From positions 41,547 through 105,546 of the forward strand of contig CAMFDG010000002.1 in NCBI GenBank assembly GCA_945949045.1: 64,000 bases of DNA, in the 5' to 3' direction. Made by a program: the position numbers and the translations under genes. Below the pieces are notes generated by a model that had not been told where the DNA came from, ran no database searches, and saw only the letters and a list, made by a program, of their open reading frames with translations. Position 1 is the first letter of the stretch, and each line of letters begins with the position of its first letter. Shown here piece by piece: positions 45,614-55,273 of this stretch. This DNA comes from an uncultured Lachnospiraceae bacterium. GTDB lineage: Bacteria; Bacillota; Clostridia; Lachnospirales; Lachnospiraceae.

Positions 45614-47032
45614 CTATTTTACTGCAACCTTAATCTTAACCGTCTTTGTCTTTCCGTTCTTTAAGACTACCTTGGCGCTTACTACAGCACTGCCCTTCTT
45701 CAAAGCCTTTACGGTTCCGCTCTTGGATACCTTCAGGATCTTCTTGTCGGTTGTACTGAAGGTGATGCTCTTTGCATTTTCCTTGTTGAAGGAACTTGCA
45801 AGTGCCACCTTTGTTTTCTTACCCTTCTTTACCTTGACAGAGGTCTTTGCCGCTTTTACGGAGGAGAGAATCTTCTTCTCAATCTTTGCCGCTGTCTTAG
45901 TATCCTCCAGACGATAGGTGCCCTTATCCTTCAGGTTTACGGAAACGCTGCTGTCCTTAACCGTCATGGTGATGGCTGCATCTGTTCCTGCAGCATCTGT
46001 AATTGCCTTCACCGTTGCACTGTCGATGGTTACCTTTCCGTCTTTTCCTGTTAACTCTACGGTTGCCTTCGATGATGTCACCGCACCGGTTCCGTCCTCT
46101 TTGGTCTCATTGGAGACAGTTGTTGTGGTTCCATCCGGGTTGGTTACGGTTACCGGTTTTTCCTCTGCCGGCTTCTCAGCAGGTGCTCCAGGTGTGACTG
46201 CTCCGCCTGCGCCACCTCCCGGTGTCACTGTACCGCTTCCATCTCCTGTACCGCTTCCATCTCCTGAACTGCTTCCACTTCCTGAGCCACTTCCGCTTTC
46301 AGAACCGCTTCCACTCTCAGTGCCGCTTCCACTCTCAGAACCGCTTCCACTCTCCGTGCCGCTTCCACTTTCAGAGCCGCTTCCGCTCTCGGAGCCGCTT
46401 CCGCTCTCGGAGCCGCTTCCGCTCTCACCATTCTCCGTCACCTGACCAAGAACTTTCAAATCTGTGAACCAATCATCATGATTTTTTGCATTTACATCAA
46501 CAGCAATATACTTTCCAATAAGTCTCTTTGAGATGGTTAATGTGTTTTTTTCTCCTGACTGAAACCATGAATATGTTTCTCCATTATCATCTGAGGCGTA
46601 AAAATTATACACCAGCTTATCACCGTTTTCCAGACCATCAATCTTTTCTGCATTGATCGTCAGTGTACTTCCCACTTTAAGATTTCCTATTGCAGAAAGT
46701 TCTTCATTTAGTTTCACTGCCTGCGTAAAAGGTTGATCTACCACAACTTGATTTCCTGCAGCGTATATCGGCGTTTCACAGGAACGGATATAAATGGATT
46801 TATCAAATTCAATACCTTCAATCTGAAGCTTAGTGTCTACGGTCTCCTTCTGCGTTGAATCCGTTTCCAATCCTCCTTTGACCGTAATTGCCTGGCTACG
46901 GATCTGAGCCGGAACAGGAGCTAAAAGATCACCCAAATTTATTCTTTCACCGTTCTCAGTCTCAATGTACACCTCCGATGGATAATAAGTTCCTGATAGT
47001 TTATTGCTATCGAGATTTATTTTCCTCTTCAT
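45614..47032 (-). CDS. Surface protein with Ser-Gly repeats and Ig-like (BIG2) domain, 5' end damaged
   Basis: 472 residues as an open frame, but it lacks a signal peptide and the ATG has no good ribosome site. The matching N-terminal part lies in another frame just upstream (47007-47240, ending VRYIEVKYTNEEENK), so the gene appears frameshifted near 47020. Residues ~1-195 are beta-rich, ~200-270 are a Glu-Ser-Gly-Ser-Gly repeat linker. A Gly/Pro-rich segment and a Thr-rich domain follow, and the C-terminal ~80 residues (KTSVKVKKGKKTKVALASSF...VSKSGTVKALKKGSAVVSAKV) form a bacterial Ig-like domain. Probably once secreted. Now a likely pseudogene unless frameshifting restores it. Confidence 0.6.
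   Translation of the reverse strand: MKRKINLDSNKLSGTYYPSEVYIETENGERINLGDLLAPVPAQIRSQAITVKGGLETDSTQKETVDTKLQIEGIEFDKSIYIRSCETPIYAAGNQVVVDQPFTQAVKLNEELSAIGNLKVGSTLTINAEKIDGLENGDKLVYNFYASDDNGETYSWFQSGEKNTLTISKRLIGKYIAVDVNAKNHDDWFTDLKVLGQVTENGESGSGSESGSGSESGSGSESGSGTESGSGSESGSGTESGSGSESGSGSGSGSSSGDGSGTGDGSGTVTPGGGAGGAVTPGAPAEKPAEEKPVTVTNPDGTTTTVSNETKEDGTGAVTSSKATVELTGKDGKVTIDSATVKAITDAAGTDAAITMTVKDSSVSVNLKDKGTYRLEDTKTAAKIEKKILSSVKAAKTSVKVKKGKKTKVALASSFNKENAKSITFSTTDKKILKVSKSGTVKALKKGSAVVSAKVVLKNGKTKTVKIKVAVK
46226..46434 (-). repeat. Ser-Gly coding repeat
   Basis: Short tandem units (18 bp, encoding (S/T)ESGSG variants) make up a ~70 residue Glu-Ser-Gly linker in the surface protein gene. Prone to slippage. 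Confidence 0.85.
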
Positions 47033-47303
47033 TCGTGTATTTCACTTCTATGTATCGAACCGTCTCATCCGCTTTCGCTGTTGCCGTCAAAGCCACCTCT
47101 CCATTTGAAACATCAGCTTCATTTGAGCTTAACGTAAATTCGGTAATCTGTGGAAAACTCGATGCCTCACTGCCTGCCTCCTTTGTCACAGCAGCCCTAC
47201 TTTGCGGGATGTAGAAAATCAGGAAAGAAAAGCCAGACACACAAAAAGAGCCACAAGAAGAATTCCGTTCCCGAATTTCCTCTGTGGCTCTTTAAACTGT
47301 TTT
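47007..47303 (-). pseudogene. Broken 5' end of the surface protein with duplicated deacetylase signal-anchor piece
   Basis: Positions 47221-47303 repeat 45408-45490 with four mismatches in the first 73 bp and no gaps, encoding KEPQRKFGNGILLVALFVCLAFLS and then a stop codon. A second 24 bp block (47305-47328) exactly matches 45543-45566. The ~52 bp between the two blocks in the original, which include the deacetylase start codon and ribosome site, are missing here. The continuing frame (47007-47240) encodes SRAAVTKEAGSEASSFP..., the N-terminal part of the surface protein. Two frame changes separate anchor, N-part and main frame. Confidence 0.7.
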
Positions 47304-47353
47304 GTTTATGTCCGCAGGCATTTCTTTAAATGTTCAATAGAACTTTCCCCCGG

Positions 47354-48052
47354 CTAACTCTCCAGTTCATCGGCCCGGCTGATAAAATCCAGCACCACAT
47401 CGATGGACTGCAGGGCAGCCCGCTCTGCGAAGGTCTCATAATCCATAGCTCCGCCCTCACCGTCGGAAATGGATCGAAGAATGGCAAAAGGAACCTCATT
47501 GACGTAGCAGACATGTCCGATGCTGCCGCCCTCCATCTCACCGGCAATGGCACCAAAGCGCTCATGAAGCAGTGCCTTCTGGGTCGGCTTGTGCAAAAAG
47601 AGATCTCCTGTGGCAATGGTTCCCACCCGGTACTTGATTCCCCTCTCCTGCAGGCATTCACAGAGAAGCGTTTTCATCTTCTCATCACTGGGCAGGAAAA
47701 TCTGGTTCAAGCCCGACAACAGGCCGATGGGATCTCCCAGTGCCGATGTATTCATATCATGCTGCACGACCTGATCTGCAACCGCCACATCCATGACGCC
47801 AAGCTCTTTACAGAGGGTCCCGGCCACACCGATATTGATCACATGGTCCACGTTGAATTTTAAAATCATTGCCTCCGCACAGATCGCTGCAAATACCTTT
47901 CCGATGCCACAGACAGCAGCCACAACCTCACGGCCGTATATGGTTCCGCTTACATAGGTCACCCCGCTGTACACATCGATTCTCACATCTTCCATGGATT
48001 CCTTCAGATTATCCACTTCCATCTGCATGGCTCCGATGACACCAATCTTCAT
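47354..48052 (-). CDS. mtnN: 5'-methylthioadenosine/S-adenosylhomocysteine nucleosidase
   Basis: 232 residues. It cleaves adenine from SAH, MTA and 5'-deoxyadenosine. Signatures: MKIGVIGAMQMEVDNLKE (base-binding Glu at about 12), GIGKVFAAICAEAMI, GVAGTL, and the C-terminal GEMEGGSIGHVCYVNEVPFAILRSISDGEG with the catalytic Asp (about 197). It lies 30 bp downstream of luxS, with which it forms a two-step route from SAH to homocysteine and AI-2. Confidence 0.95.
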   Translation of the reverse strand: MKIGVIGAMQMEVDNLKESMEDVRIDVYSGVTYVSGTIYGREVVAAVCGIGKVFAAICAEAMILKFNVDHVINIGVAGTLCKELGVMDVAVADQVVQHDMNTSALGDPIGLLSGLNQIFLPSDEKMKTLLCECLQERGIKYRVGTIATGDLFLHKPTQKALLHERFGAIAGEMEGGSIGHVCYVNEVPFAILRSISDGEGGAMDYETFAERAALQSIDVVLDFISRADELES

Positions 48053-48082
48053 CCCGCTACCTCCTTATCTCTTAAAATATAC

Positions 48083-48547
48083 CTATGACTCCGGGTAAGT
48101 AAACTCCATGTTTGTCTGCCGGTTCAGGGCTTTGAGATACTTTTGCGCCTCCGTCTTTGCCGCCGCAAGCGACAGGTTCTCGTAGTGACCGCATTCTCTT
48201 GCAGATGCGCCGAACACAGCCCCCTCATGATCTATGGTCTGCTGTAACACCTGCTTTGTCATCTCAAAGACCGCCTTCGGACTCTGACTGTCCCGCACCA
48301 GCAGGTAAAACCCTGTCTGGCAGCCCATTGGCCCGAAATACACCACGTCATCCTTCATCCCGGAATTCCGGATGTAGGTGGCAAACATATGCTCCAGAGA
48401 GTGCATGGCTGCATTGTCCATATAGTCGCCGGCGTTGGGCTTTCTGGTGCGAAGATCGTAGGTGATCACATCCCCGTCCACTCTCGAAATATAGAATCCC
48501 GGCACCAGCACATCATGATTAATGGTAAAGCTCTTAATTCTGTCCAT
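48083..48547 (-). CDS. luxS: S-ribosylhomocysteine lyase
   Basis: 154 residues, AGGAGG upstream. Iron-dependent enzyme that splits S-ribosylhomocysteine into homocysteine and DPD, the precursor of AI-2. Metal motif HSLEHMFATYIRN (HxxEH, about 54-58), GPMGCQTGFYLL with the catalytic Cys (about 81) and CGHYENLS supplying the third ligand (about 122). In an operon with mtnN, and 11 bp after pepF, so possibly one transcript. Confidence 0.96.
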   Translation of the reverse strand: MDRIKSFTINHDVLVPGFYISRVDGDVITYDLRTRKPNAGDYMDNAAMHSLEHMFATYIRNSGMKDDVVYFGPMGCQTGFYLLVRDSQSPKAVFEMTKQVLQQTIDHEGAVFGASARECGHYENLSLAAAKTEAQKYLKALNRQTNMEFTYPES

Positions 48548-48558
48548 GGTAAAACCTC

Positions 48559-50364
48559 CTAATTCATCTGCTCCTCAAACCGGCTCAGACAGTCCTCAAA
48601 TACCGAAAGTGCATCCTCCACCGGCTTTGGTGTACTCATATCCACACCTGCTGCCGACAGCAGATCAATCGGATCCCCGGAGCTGCCGCCACAGAGGAAA
48701 TTACCGATATAGGCATCCACCGCAGGCTTTCCCTCCTTAAGTATTTTCCTGGAAAAAGCAACTGCAGCCGAAAAACCGGTAGCATACTGATACACATAAA
48801 ATGCATTATAAAAATGAGGAATCCTCATCCACTCGTAATCAATTTCCGGATCCACCACCATATCCGGCCCATAATAAAGCACATTCAGATCATGATAGAT
48901 CCGGTTCATGGATTCCATGGTCAGTGCCTCCCCCGCCTGGGTTTTCTCATGGACGATCTTTTCAAATTCCGCAAACATCGTCTGGCGGTACAGTGTCGTG
49001 CGGAAATTCTCCAGATAATGGTTCATCAAAAAGGCCTGTTTTTTCTCATCCTTCTCATTTTCCAGAAGATAGTGATTGAGAAGCGCCTCATTGCAGGTAG
49101 ACGCAACCTCGGCCACAAAGATCAGATAATCCGCATATGTCACCGGCTGGTGACTGTTGGATAAATAGGAATGTACTGCATGCCCCATCTCATGGGCAAG
49201 GGTGAACACGCTCTCCAGATCATTCTGATAATTCAGAAGAATATAGGGATGGGTTCCGTAGGCCGCCCAGGAATAAGCGCCACTGCGTTTATTCTCATTC
49301 TCATAGACATCGATCCATCCATTCGTGAAACCTTCTTCCACGATAGAAAGGTATTCCTCTCCCATAGGTGCCAATGCCTTTGCCACGAGCGTCTTTGCTT
49401 CCTCAAAGGAATAGTTTTCTTCCACATTCTTTGCCAGCGGAACATACAGATCATACATATGCAGATGTTCCACCCCGAGAAGCTTCTTCCGAAGCGCCAT
49501 ATAGCGATGCATCGCCGGAAGATGCTTATGCACCGTCTCAATCAGATTGTCATACACCGCTTCCGGAATATTCCCCTCGCTTAAGTGCATGGCCCGGACA
49601 CTGGGATATTTACGCATTTTTGCATAAAAGTTCTCCTGCTTTAAGTTACTGGTAAAGACAGCGGCAATGGTATTTCCCCACTTGGCATAGGTGTGATAAA
49701 CGCCACGGAACACCTGCTTTCTTAAGCTGCGGTCCTTGTGGTTCATGAATTTGATAAAATTGCCATGGGTGATCTGGATCCGATTGCCCTCCACATCCGT
49801 GATGGATGGAAATTTAATATCCGCATTGTTAAACATGGAGAAAATATTGGAAGGTCCCACCGCAAGTTCCCCCGCCTCTGCAAGGATCTGTTCCTCCGCG
49901 GGGGAAAGGGTGTGTTCCTTCTCCCTTAAGATCAGACCGATCTTGCGCCGGTACGCGGAAAGTCCCGGTTCCTCTTCAAAAAAGGCGTTCAGCGTCTCCT
50001 CCGGAATCGCCAGGATCTCCGGGTCTGCAAAGCTTTTAGAGGAAGAAACCAATACCATCACCGAGTCTGAGACAGAGGCAAAGCCCTGATATTTCGCATC
50101 CGCGGTATCCTGGTGATAACTTTCATTGGCATAGACACAGATCCTTGCGGCCAGAAAAGAAAGCTCATCCTCCAGTCTGCAAAATGCAAGAAGCTGCCCC
50201 GCACTCTGTCCAAGGGTTCCTTCAAGCGCTTTCATCTGCCTGCAGAGTTCCTTAGCCTTCTCTACTTCCTCTTCCCATTGTTCATCTGTTTCATAAAGAT
50301 CCGTCAGTTTCCATTTATACTCTGCAGGAATTTCCTGACGTTTCCGTAATTTTCTGTCTTCCAT
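48559..50364 (-). CDS. pepF: Oligoendopeptidase F (M3 family)
   Basis: 601 residues, the normal length. Zinc protease of the M3B family acting on short peptides in the cytoplasm. The active site reads FTLAHEMGHAVHSYLS (HExxH at about 386) with the third ligand Glu in FVAEVASTCNEALL about 25 residues later. N-terminal helical region and a C-terminal YQYATGFSAAVAFS motif are as in PepF. Likely upstream gene of luxS-mtnN. Confidence 0.94.
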   Translation of the reverse strand: MEDRKLRKRQEIPAEYKWKLTDLYETDEQWEEEVEKAKELCRQMKALEGTLGQSAGQLLAFCRLEDELSFLAARICVYANESYHQDTADAKYQGFASVSDSVMVLVSSSKSFADPEILAIPEETLNAFFEEEPGLSAYRRKIGLILREKEHTLSPAEEQILAEAGELAVGPSNIFSMFNNADIKFPSITDVEGNRIQITHGNFIKFMNHKDRSLRKQVFRGVYHTYAKWGNTIAAVFTSNLKQENFYAKMRKYPSVRAMHLSEGNIPEAVYDNLIETVHKHLPAMHRYMALRKKLLGVEHLHMYDLYVPLAKNVEENYSFEEAKTLVAKALAPMGEEYLSIVEEGFTNGWIDVYENENKRSGAYSWAAYGTHPYILLNYQNDLESVFTLAHEMGHAVHSYLSNSHQPVTYADYLIFVAEVASTCNEALLNHYLLENEKDEKKQAFLMNHYLENFRTTLYRQTMFAEFEKIVHEKTQAGEALTMESMNRIYHDLNVLYYGPDMVVDPEIDYEWMRIPHFYNAFYVYQYATGFSAAVAFSRKILKEGKPAVDAYIGNFLCGGSSGDPIDLLSAAGVDMSTPKPVEDALSVFEDCLSRFEEQMN

Positions 50365-50401
50365 GATGTCCTCTTATCTGTTCATTTTCTTCACAGTTCT
50401 T

Positions 50402-51334
50402 TTATTTCTTAATCAATGTCCCCATTCCGCCGGTCAGCTCCGAAGAATCCTTATTCAACTTGGTGATCAGCACGGAACGGATGGCAGATTCCCCGATAAA
50501 GTCGATCGCCGCCTCGATCTTCGGCGCCATGGTTCCCTCTCCAAACTCTCCTGCTTCCAGATATTTCTTAGCATCGGCAAGGGACAGCGTATCCAGCTTC
50601 ACCTCATCCTCTTTGCCAAAGTTCAGGCAGACTTTGTCCACGCTTGTGAGAATCACCAGCATATCTGCGTCCAGCTTTTCTGCCAGTTTTCCGGCAGCCA
50701 GATCCTTCTCGATTACGGCACTTGCTCCCTGAAGTCTGTTATTCTGGGCCAGTACCGGAATACCACCGCCGCCACAGGCAATTACCACCTGATCTGCATC
50801 TGACAGGGCTGCGATAGCATCAATCTCCACGATGTCCATGGGCTTCGGCGCTGCCACTACTCTGCGGTATCCCTCTGCAACAGCCACCACATGGTTTCCC
50901 TTCTTTTCTTCCTCCTCAGCCTCTTCCTTGGTCATCACACGTCCGATGACCTTGGTGGGATGATAAAATGCCTCATCATAAGGATCTACCACCACCTGCG
51001 TCAGCACCGTAGACACGGTCTTATAGATGCCACGGTTCAGAAGCTCCGTGCGGATGGCATTCTGCAGGTCGTAGCCAATATACCCCTGGCTCATGGCAGA
51101 GCATACAGAGGTGGGGGTTGCCGTGTATTCCGGATAGAGACGGCAGAATTCATTCATGGCGGTATGGATCATTCCAACCTGCGGACCATTACTGTGGGTA
51201 ATGACCACCTGATAATCCTCCCTGATAAAATCGGCAACCGCCTGCGCCGTCCGGACCGCAGCCTTCTGCTGCTCCGGCAGCGTGCTTCCCAATGCCTCAT
51301 GCCCCAAAGCAATTACAATTCTTTTCTTCTTCAT
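50402..51334 (-). CDS. arcC: Carbamate kinase
   Basis: 310 residues. Makes ATP from carbamoyl phosphate in arginine deiminase or allantoin/agmatine breakdown. Signs of the amino-acid kinase fold: [26 protein letters not shown] (about 60), [35 protein letters not shown]-like segment (about 160-200), [27 protein letters not shown] (about 215-240) and [13 protein letters not shown] (about 270). No other arginine-deiminase genes are in the window. Confidence 0.95.
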   Translation of the reverse strand: [310 protein letters not shown]

Positions 51335-51397
51335 ACTTCCTCCTTATACTTGAGCATCCGCCCATACAAAAATTTGCCACAATCCTCCAGAAATGAT

Positions 51398-51790
51398 CTA
51401 CGCCTCAAGAAACAGCTTTCTGGAGATAAAATTATAAGTGGTTACTATCATCGTTGCCAGAATCTTAGCCAACGCATAAAACATCTTGAAAAATTCCACG
51501 GCAATCCACATGATCATCTGGTTTAAAGCCAGCCCCACCAGGCTGAGTGCCAGAAAAATCGCCATCTCCTGAAGCTTGCTCAGTTCATCCTTCCCCTTGA
51601 ACACAAATCGCATACTCAGTATATAATTGACCAGAACGGAAAACGTAAAGGAAACCCCACTGGCCACAAAGTAGCTGAGTATTCCTGTCTCTGTCAAAAG
51701 AACCATCAGTCCGTAGTCAATACAAAAGCAAAGTGTCCCAACCAGTCCGAATTTGCAAAACTGCAGAAACAGCTTTTTTACCTTCTTCAT
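51398..51790 (-). CDS. GtrA-family membrane protein
   Basis: 130 residues with four hydrophobic helices (about 10-30, 37-57, 73-93, 100-120). The opening FCKFGLVGTLCFCIDYGLMVLL and the ending YNFISRKLFLF-like tail match GtrA. The family is thought to flip undecaprenyl-phosphate-linked sugars for wall or teichoic-acid glycosylation. No glycosyltransferase partner is adjacent. Confidence 0.88.
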   Translation of the reverse strand: MKKVKKLFLQFCKFGLVGTLCFCIDYGLMVLLTETGILSYFVASGVSFTFSVLVNYILSMRFVFKGKDELSKLQEMAIFLALSLVGLALNQMIMWIAVEFFKMFYALAKILATMIVTTYNFISRKLFLEA

Positions 51791-51805
51791 CTATGACTCC
51801 TGCAT

Positions 51806-51839
51806 AAAATAATAGATTGCCCACTATGGACAATCTATT
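51806..51839 (-). terminator. Terminator of htrA
   Basis: Stem AATAGATTG/CAATCTATT (51811-51819, 51831-51839) with an A/T-rich left flank, 24 bp past the htrA stop. Confidence 0.65.
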
Positions 51840-51862
51840 ATATCGCATTTTTGTTTTTTTGT

Positions 51863-53305
51863 CTATTTGTTGTTCTGCTTTTCAGAAGCCGGAATTGAAC
51901 CAAGTTTCACTTCAACCGTCTGTTCTGTATAGCCTTCGCTCTCAAGCCGCTGATAGGTAATCTTGACCTTTTCTCCTGCCTGATAATAAGCCAGCTGCTG
52001 CTTGAGCTCACTCATGGATTTCACGGTCTGTTTATCAAACTTCGTAATGATATCACCCTGACGAAGACCTGCATCCTCCGCCGGTGAACCCTTCACTACC
52101 TCGTAAAGATAGATTCCTTCCGGCATATTGTACGCACTTGCAATATCGGAGGACATATCCTGTCCTTTGATCCCCAGAAATGCGGTCTTAGACTCATCCA
52201 CCTTCTCCCTGGTGATCAGCTGATCCACGATCGGCATGGCATCTGTAATCGGGATAGCGTAGCCGAAGCCCTCGACCTGTGTATCCGAGTACTTGGCAGA
52301 GTTGATACCGATAACCTCTCCCCTGGCATTTAAAAGTGCGCCGCCGCTGTTGCCCGGATTAATGGCTGCATTGGTCTGAATCATGTTGTTATTGACAATC
52401 GTCTGACCGGTCTGCTCATCCTGAACCGTCACACTTCTTCCAAGTGCACTGATAATACCGTTGGTCACAGACTGACCATAACCAAGAGCATTTCCGATGG
52501 CAATGACTCCCTGGCCCACCACCAGTTCCTCGTTCTCATCCGCAACGCTGGCAACCTTGATGTTTTTCAGGGTATCCTCCTTGATATCAGAAAGCGCAAC
52601 CTTAACCACTGCCAGATCATCCGATTCATCGGTTCCCTTAACCTCACATTTCACAGTCTCATTATCTGCAAACTGAACCGTCAGCTCATCCGCATCCTTC
52701 ACTACATGGTTATTTGTCACAATGTAAAGATACTTGTCATCCTGCTTGATAATGATTCCGGAACCACAGCTCTCACTCTGCTGCTCCTGAATTCCCCAGA
52801 AGGTCTGGTAGGAGATTGTCCCCATATTCGTGATTGCTACGATGCTCGGCATTGCCTCCCTGGCAATTGCAGAAACATCCGAAAGGTTCTCCGCCTCTCC
52901 GGTCTTTGTCTGCTGAACGCTGGCAGAGGAATCCGAATCCTTACCATCGGAATCAGGCTCGGACTTCTCGCCTACAATTCCCAAGGTCTTAGTTCCCACG
53001 TAGCTCACCCCGGTAAAGACTCCACCGGCTACCAATCCGAACACCAATGCAATGGCAACGCTCTTGCCGAGGGTTGCTCCAAAGCCCCGATGCTGCTTCT
53101 TTGGTTTCTTCGGTCTCTGCTGCTGTCCCGGCTGCTGATAGGGATTATAATTGTTCTGGTAGCTGCTGTACGCGTAACCACTGCTGCCCTGTCCGCTGCC
53201 TGCCCCATAGGGCTGGTAGCCGCCGGCACCCTGACCGGTCCCGTTCTGCTGGTTCACCTGGTTATTATTTGGGGTATTATTATAATTATAATAGTTGTTA
53301 TCCAT
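51863..53305 (-). CDS. htrA: HtrA/DegP-like membrane serine protease
   Basis: 480 residues, GGAGTTG before the ATG. A cytoplasmic N-terminus very rich in Asn, Gln, Gly and Tyr (1-65) is followed by a basic patch, one membrane helix (about 78-100) and a trypsin-like domain with the triad in VTNNHVVKDAD (His), SDDLAVVKV (Asp) and NPGNSGGALLN (Ser). A PDZ domain follows (about 375-470). It degrades or refolds damaged proteins at the outer membrane face. The Asn/Gln-rich head is typical of Firmicutes HtrA proteins. Confidence 0.95.
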   Translation of the reverse strand: MDNNYYNYNNTPNNNQVNQQNGTGQGAGGYQPYGAGSGQGSSGYAYSSYQNNYNPYQQPGQQQRPKKPKKQHRGFGATLGKSVAIALVFGLVAGGVFTGVSYVGTKTLGIVGEKSEPDSDGKDSDSSASVQQTKTGEAENLSDVSAIAREAMPSIVAITNMGTISYQTFWGIQEQQSESCGSGIIIKQDDKYLYIVTNNHVVKDADELTVQFADNETVKCEVKGTDESDDLAVVKVALSDIKEDTLKNIKVASVADENEELVVGQGVIAIGNALGYGQSVTNGIISALGRSVTVQDEQTGQTIVNNNMIQTNAAINPGNSGGALLNARGEVIGINSAKYSDTQVEGFGYAIPITDAMPIVDQLITREKVDESKTAFLGIKGQDMSSDIASAYNMPEGIYLYEVVKGSPAEDAGLRQGDIITKFDKQTVKSMSELKQQLAYYQAGEKVKITYQRLESEGYTEQTVEVKLGSIPASEKQNNK

Positions 53306-53408
53306 GCTAAAACAACTCCTTTCCTTATCTTTCTAGGAGTATTCTAAACAGATTCTGTGTTCAAATTGTGACAAAAATATGGAAAAAATATTATTTTCTT
53401 CCCCGGTT

Positions 53409-55244
53409 CTACTCAACAGTAACCGACTTTGCCAGGTTTCTCGGCTTATCCACATCCAGTCCTTTGCCCACAGATACATAGTAGGCAAACAGCTGAAGGG
53501 GAATGATTGCCAGCGAATTCGTAAAGAACCGGTTTGTTTTCGGGATATAGATCACACTATCCGCCGTCTTCTCAATGTCCACGTTATCATCATTTGTCAC
53601 TGCCAGCACATAAGCGCCTCTCGTCTTCACCTCAACGATGTTGCTGATGGTTTTCTTGTACAGATCCTCCTGGGTGACAACCGCGGTAACCAGCGTTCCC
53701 TCCTCAATCAGGGAAATGGTTCCGTGCTTTAATTCTCCTGCGGCGTAGGCCTCTGAATGAATATAGGAAATCTCCTTGAGCTTTAAGGAGCCCTCCAAAG
53801 AAATTGCATAATCAATGCCTCGTCCGATAAAGAACACATCCTTTGCCGCAATATAGCGGTTTGCAAATTTCTGGATCCGTTCCTTATTTCCCAGAAGGCT
53901 CTCGATCTGGTTCGGAAGCATTTCAATTTCACGAAGACAGCTCTTCAATTCCTCCCGGGTGATCTGTCCCCGCACCTGCGCGAATTTAATGGCAAGCAGA
54001 TACTGCGCCACCAGCTGGCAGCTGTAAGCCTTCGTTGTAGCAACCGCAATTTCCGGTCCGGCCCAGGTATACATCACCTTATCCGCCTCTCTGGCGATGG
54101 AGCTTCCCACCACATTGACAATTCCCAGTGTCTTCACTCCCCGCTCCTTTGCAAGGCGGAGCGCTGCCAGAGAATCCGCTGTCTCGCCGGACTGACTGAT
54201 AATAATGACCAGTGCTCCATCCTCCAGAATCGGGTCGCGATAGCGGAATTCAGATGCCAGATCCACCTCCACCGGAATCCGTGCAAGCCCCTCAAAAATA
54301 TACTTTGCCGTCACACCGGTATGGTATGCAGAGCCGCAGGCCACAATGTGGATCTTGCTGATCTGGCGGATTTCCTCGTCGGTCATGCCAAGCTCTTCAA
54401 TTACAACTGAATTGTCCTTGATTCTCGGGCTGATGGTATCCTTGACAGCCTTGGGCTGCTCATAAATCTCCTTCAGCATGAAATGCTCATACCCATTCTT
54501 CTCTGCGGCATTGATATCCCAGTCAATATGCTTCGACTGCTTCTCGATGGGCTCTCCGTCCACGTTGAAAAAAGCAATTTCGTCCTCCGTAAGGCGGGCA
54601 ATTTCCTCATTTTCGATAAAGTAGACATCTCTCGTATACTTAAGCACTGCCGGAACATCGGAGGCGATCAGATTTCCTCCCTTGGCTTTTCCGACAATCA
54701 ACGGGCTGTCCTTGCGGACCGAATAGACCACATCCGGTTCATCGGCAAAAAGAATGCCCAGGGCATAGGAGCCCTCCAACCGGTGAATCATCCGGACTAC
54801 CGCACTGAGCGGATCCTTGTCGTACTTTTTATAATAGTAGTCCAGAAGATGGGCAACCACCTCTGTATCCGTTTCCGAACAGAACTGATAGCCCTTTTCC
54901 TCCAGCATCTTTTTCAGTTTGATGTAGTTTTCAATAATTCCGTTGTGTACCACAGCAATGGTCCGGTCCTCATTAAAATGAGGATGTGCATTGGTCTCGG
55001 AGGGTTCTCCGTGGGTTGCCCAGCGGGTATGGCCGATTCCGATATGACCCGGCATATTTTCCCCGTCATGGGTCATCTCGCTTAGAACCTTAAGTCTTCC
55101 GGTCGCCTTATTGATCACGATCTTCTGACCGTCATACACTGCCATGCCTGCAGAATCATAGCCCCGGTACTCCAGCTTTGATAATCCGTCCAGAAGAATG
55201 GGAGCCGCCTGCTCCTTTCCTACATATCCAACAATTCCACACAT
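53409..55244 (-). CDS. glmS: Glutamine--fructose-6-phosphate aminotransferase
   Basis: 611 residues. First enzyme of UDP-GlcNAc synthesis. N-terminal glutaminase domain with nucleophile Cys2 (MCGIVGYVG) and HTRWATHGEPSETNAHPH; two SIS sugar-isomerase domains (about 290-420 and 460-590, SQSGETADSL and ELKHGTISLIEEGT); C-terminus DKPRNLAKSVTVE. It lies only 29 bp downstream of the UDPGP-family gene, so there is no room for a glmS ribozyme leader, and the two are probably co-transcribed. Confidence 0.97.
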   Translation of the reverse strand: MCGIVGYVGKEQAAPILLDGLSKLEYRGYDSAGMAVYDGQKIVINKATGRLKVLSEMTHDGENMPGHIGIGHTRWATHGEPSETNAHPHFNEDRTIAVVHNGIIENYIKLKKMLEEKGYQFCSETDTEVVAHLLDYYYKKYDKDPLSAVVRMIHRLEGSYALGILFADEPDVVYSVRKDSPLIVGKAKGGNLIASDVPAVLKYTRDVYFIENEEIARLTEDEIAFFNVDGEPIEKQSKHIDWDINAAEKNGYEHFMLKEIYEQPKAVKDTISPRIKDNSVVIEELGMTDEEIRQISKIHIVACGSAYHTGVTAKYIFEGLARIPVEVDLASEFRYRDPILEDGALVIIISQSGETADSLAALRLAKERGVKTLGIVNVVGSSIAREADKVMYTWAGPEIAVATTKAYSCQLVAQYLLAIKFAQVRGQITREELKSCLREIEMLPNQIESLLGNKERIQKFANRYIAAKDVFFIGRGIDYAISLEGSLKLKEISYIHSEAYAAGELKHGTISLIEEGTLVTAVVTQEDLYKKTISNIVEVKTRGAYVLAVTNDDNVDIEKTADSVIYIPKTNRFFTNSLAIIPLQLFAYYVSVGKGLDVDKPRNLAKSVTVE

Positions 55245-55273
55245 ATTCCTTACTTCCTTTCGATGATTTCCCC

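Noticed and set aside
55245..55273. glmS ribozyme leader
   Set aside because: The space before glmS is 29 bp, far too short for the ribozyme.
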